Positions 63,911-64,000 of a stretch of DNA of 64,000 nt are shown here, piece by piece (positions within the stretch are counted from its first letter, which is position 1; every line of letters starts with the position of its first letter). The stretch covers positions 1 to 64,000 of the forward strand of contig JBAKBP010007098.1 of NCBI GenBank assembly GCA_037953745.1, in the 5' to 3' direction. The position numbers and the translations under genes were made by a program. The notes under the pieces are model-generated. The model did no database searches. It saw only the letters and a list, made by a program, of their open reading frames with translations, and was not told where the DNA came from. The DNA is from Lithodes maja (taxonomy: Eukaryota > Arthropoda > Malacostraca > Decapoda > Lithodidae).

Positions 63911-64000
63911 CTCCGGCGAGACGTAGAAGTCGGCTAAAGGGGATCGGGGGCGGGGGGCTTGGTATCCTTCTCCCCTTAAATAAATCTACCCAAAAAACGA
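63911..64000 (+). mobile_element. Start of another LINE leader, plus strand, cut by window edge
   Basis: ACGTAGAAGTCGGCTAAAGG followed by a G-rich run and GGGGCTTGG resembles the RTE-A leader at 7011-7050 (GTGTCGTAAGAGGCGACTAA then a GTGGGCTTG block). It lies head to head with RTE-B, so it is a separate element whose body would lie beyond base 64000. Confidence 0.45.

Larger units (their letters stand above)
44264..64000 (+). mobile_element. gypsy-3: Ty3/gypsy element with INT-before-RT, heavily nested, right end outside window
   Basis: The plus-strand element has a 5' LTR (44264-46345), primer site, Gag (46414-47355, resuming at 51523), protease, integrase and RT in order (to 54981). The CR1-like LINE at 47356-51522 splits Gag. 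A minus-strand RTE-like LINE enters at 54982, so RNase H and the 3' LTR must lie beyond base 64000 if they survive. Integrase and RT share one frame, which shows the unusual order directly. RT and integrase each carry a lost key residue, so it is inactive. Confidence 0.75.

Overview
The window is repeat-dominated animal DNA. I recognise no host gene, rRNA gene or functional tRNA gene; every protein-coding stretch I can name belongs to a transposable element. The mix (tRNA-derived SINEs, RTE-, CR1- and Jockey-type LINEs, a BEL/Pao Gag, three Ty3/gypsy elements, one Ty1/copia element and TTAA-flanked MITEs) points to an arthropod. The copia type and the LINE leader sequences suggest a decapod crustacean, but that is an inference from repeat style, not a marker-gene result.

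Layout. 1-2978: broken minus-strand BEL/Pao-like Gag with an N-terminal SAP-like region and a 43-unit, 33-bp coding minisatellite. 2979-5079: no gene seen. 5080-6760: small repeats (hAT-like and TTAA MITEs, a SINE). 6966-10180: near-full-length RTE-like LINE with one frameshift. 10766-31889: minus-strand gypsy element (gypsy-1) with a 4-bp target duplication. Its upstream LTR is expanded into three tandem copies, and a plus-strand gypsy element (gypsy-2, 21232-29440) sits inside the middle copy. 31910-43225: a pile of SINE, LINE fragments and a MITE, with LINEs inserted in LINEs and chimeric junctions. 44061-44216: perfect 74-bp-arm palindrome. 44264 to the right edge: plus-strand gypsy-3, split by a CR1-like LINE that itself holds a MITE, then by a minus-strand RTE-like LINE that holds another MITE and a complete copia element (55157-61061).

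Main points. (1) gypsy-1 and gypsy-3 encode integrase upstream of reverse transcriptase, the order known from the Gmr1-like group of Ty3/gypsy elements, and their Gags carry a SCAN-like capsid segment. (2) The copia element looks intact: LTRs identical as read, 5-bp target duplication, initiator-Met primer site. Its gag and pol lie in one frame, separated only by a UGA in the readthrough context UGACUAG. (3) The copia leader also carries, in sense orientation, a near copy of the 5' half of initiator tRNA-Met. (4) One gypsy LTR has become a three-copy tandem array with the same junction used twice. (5) gypsy-2 kept gag-protease but lost integrase and most of RT through junctions that leave one long open frame. 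(6) Several MITEs show exact TTAA target duplications, two of them checked against intact coding or a paralogous empty site.
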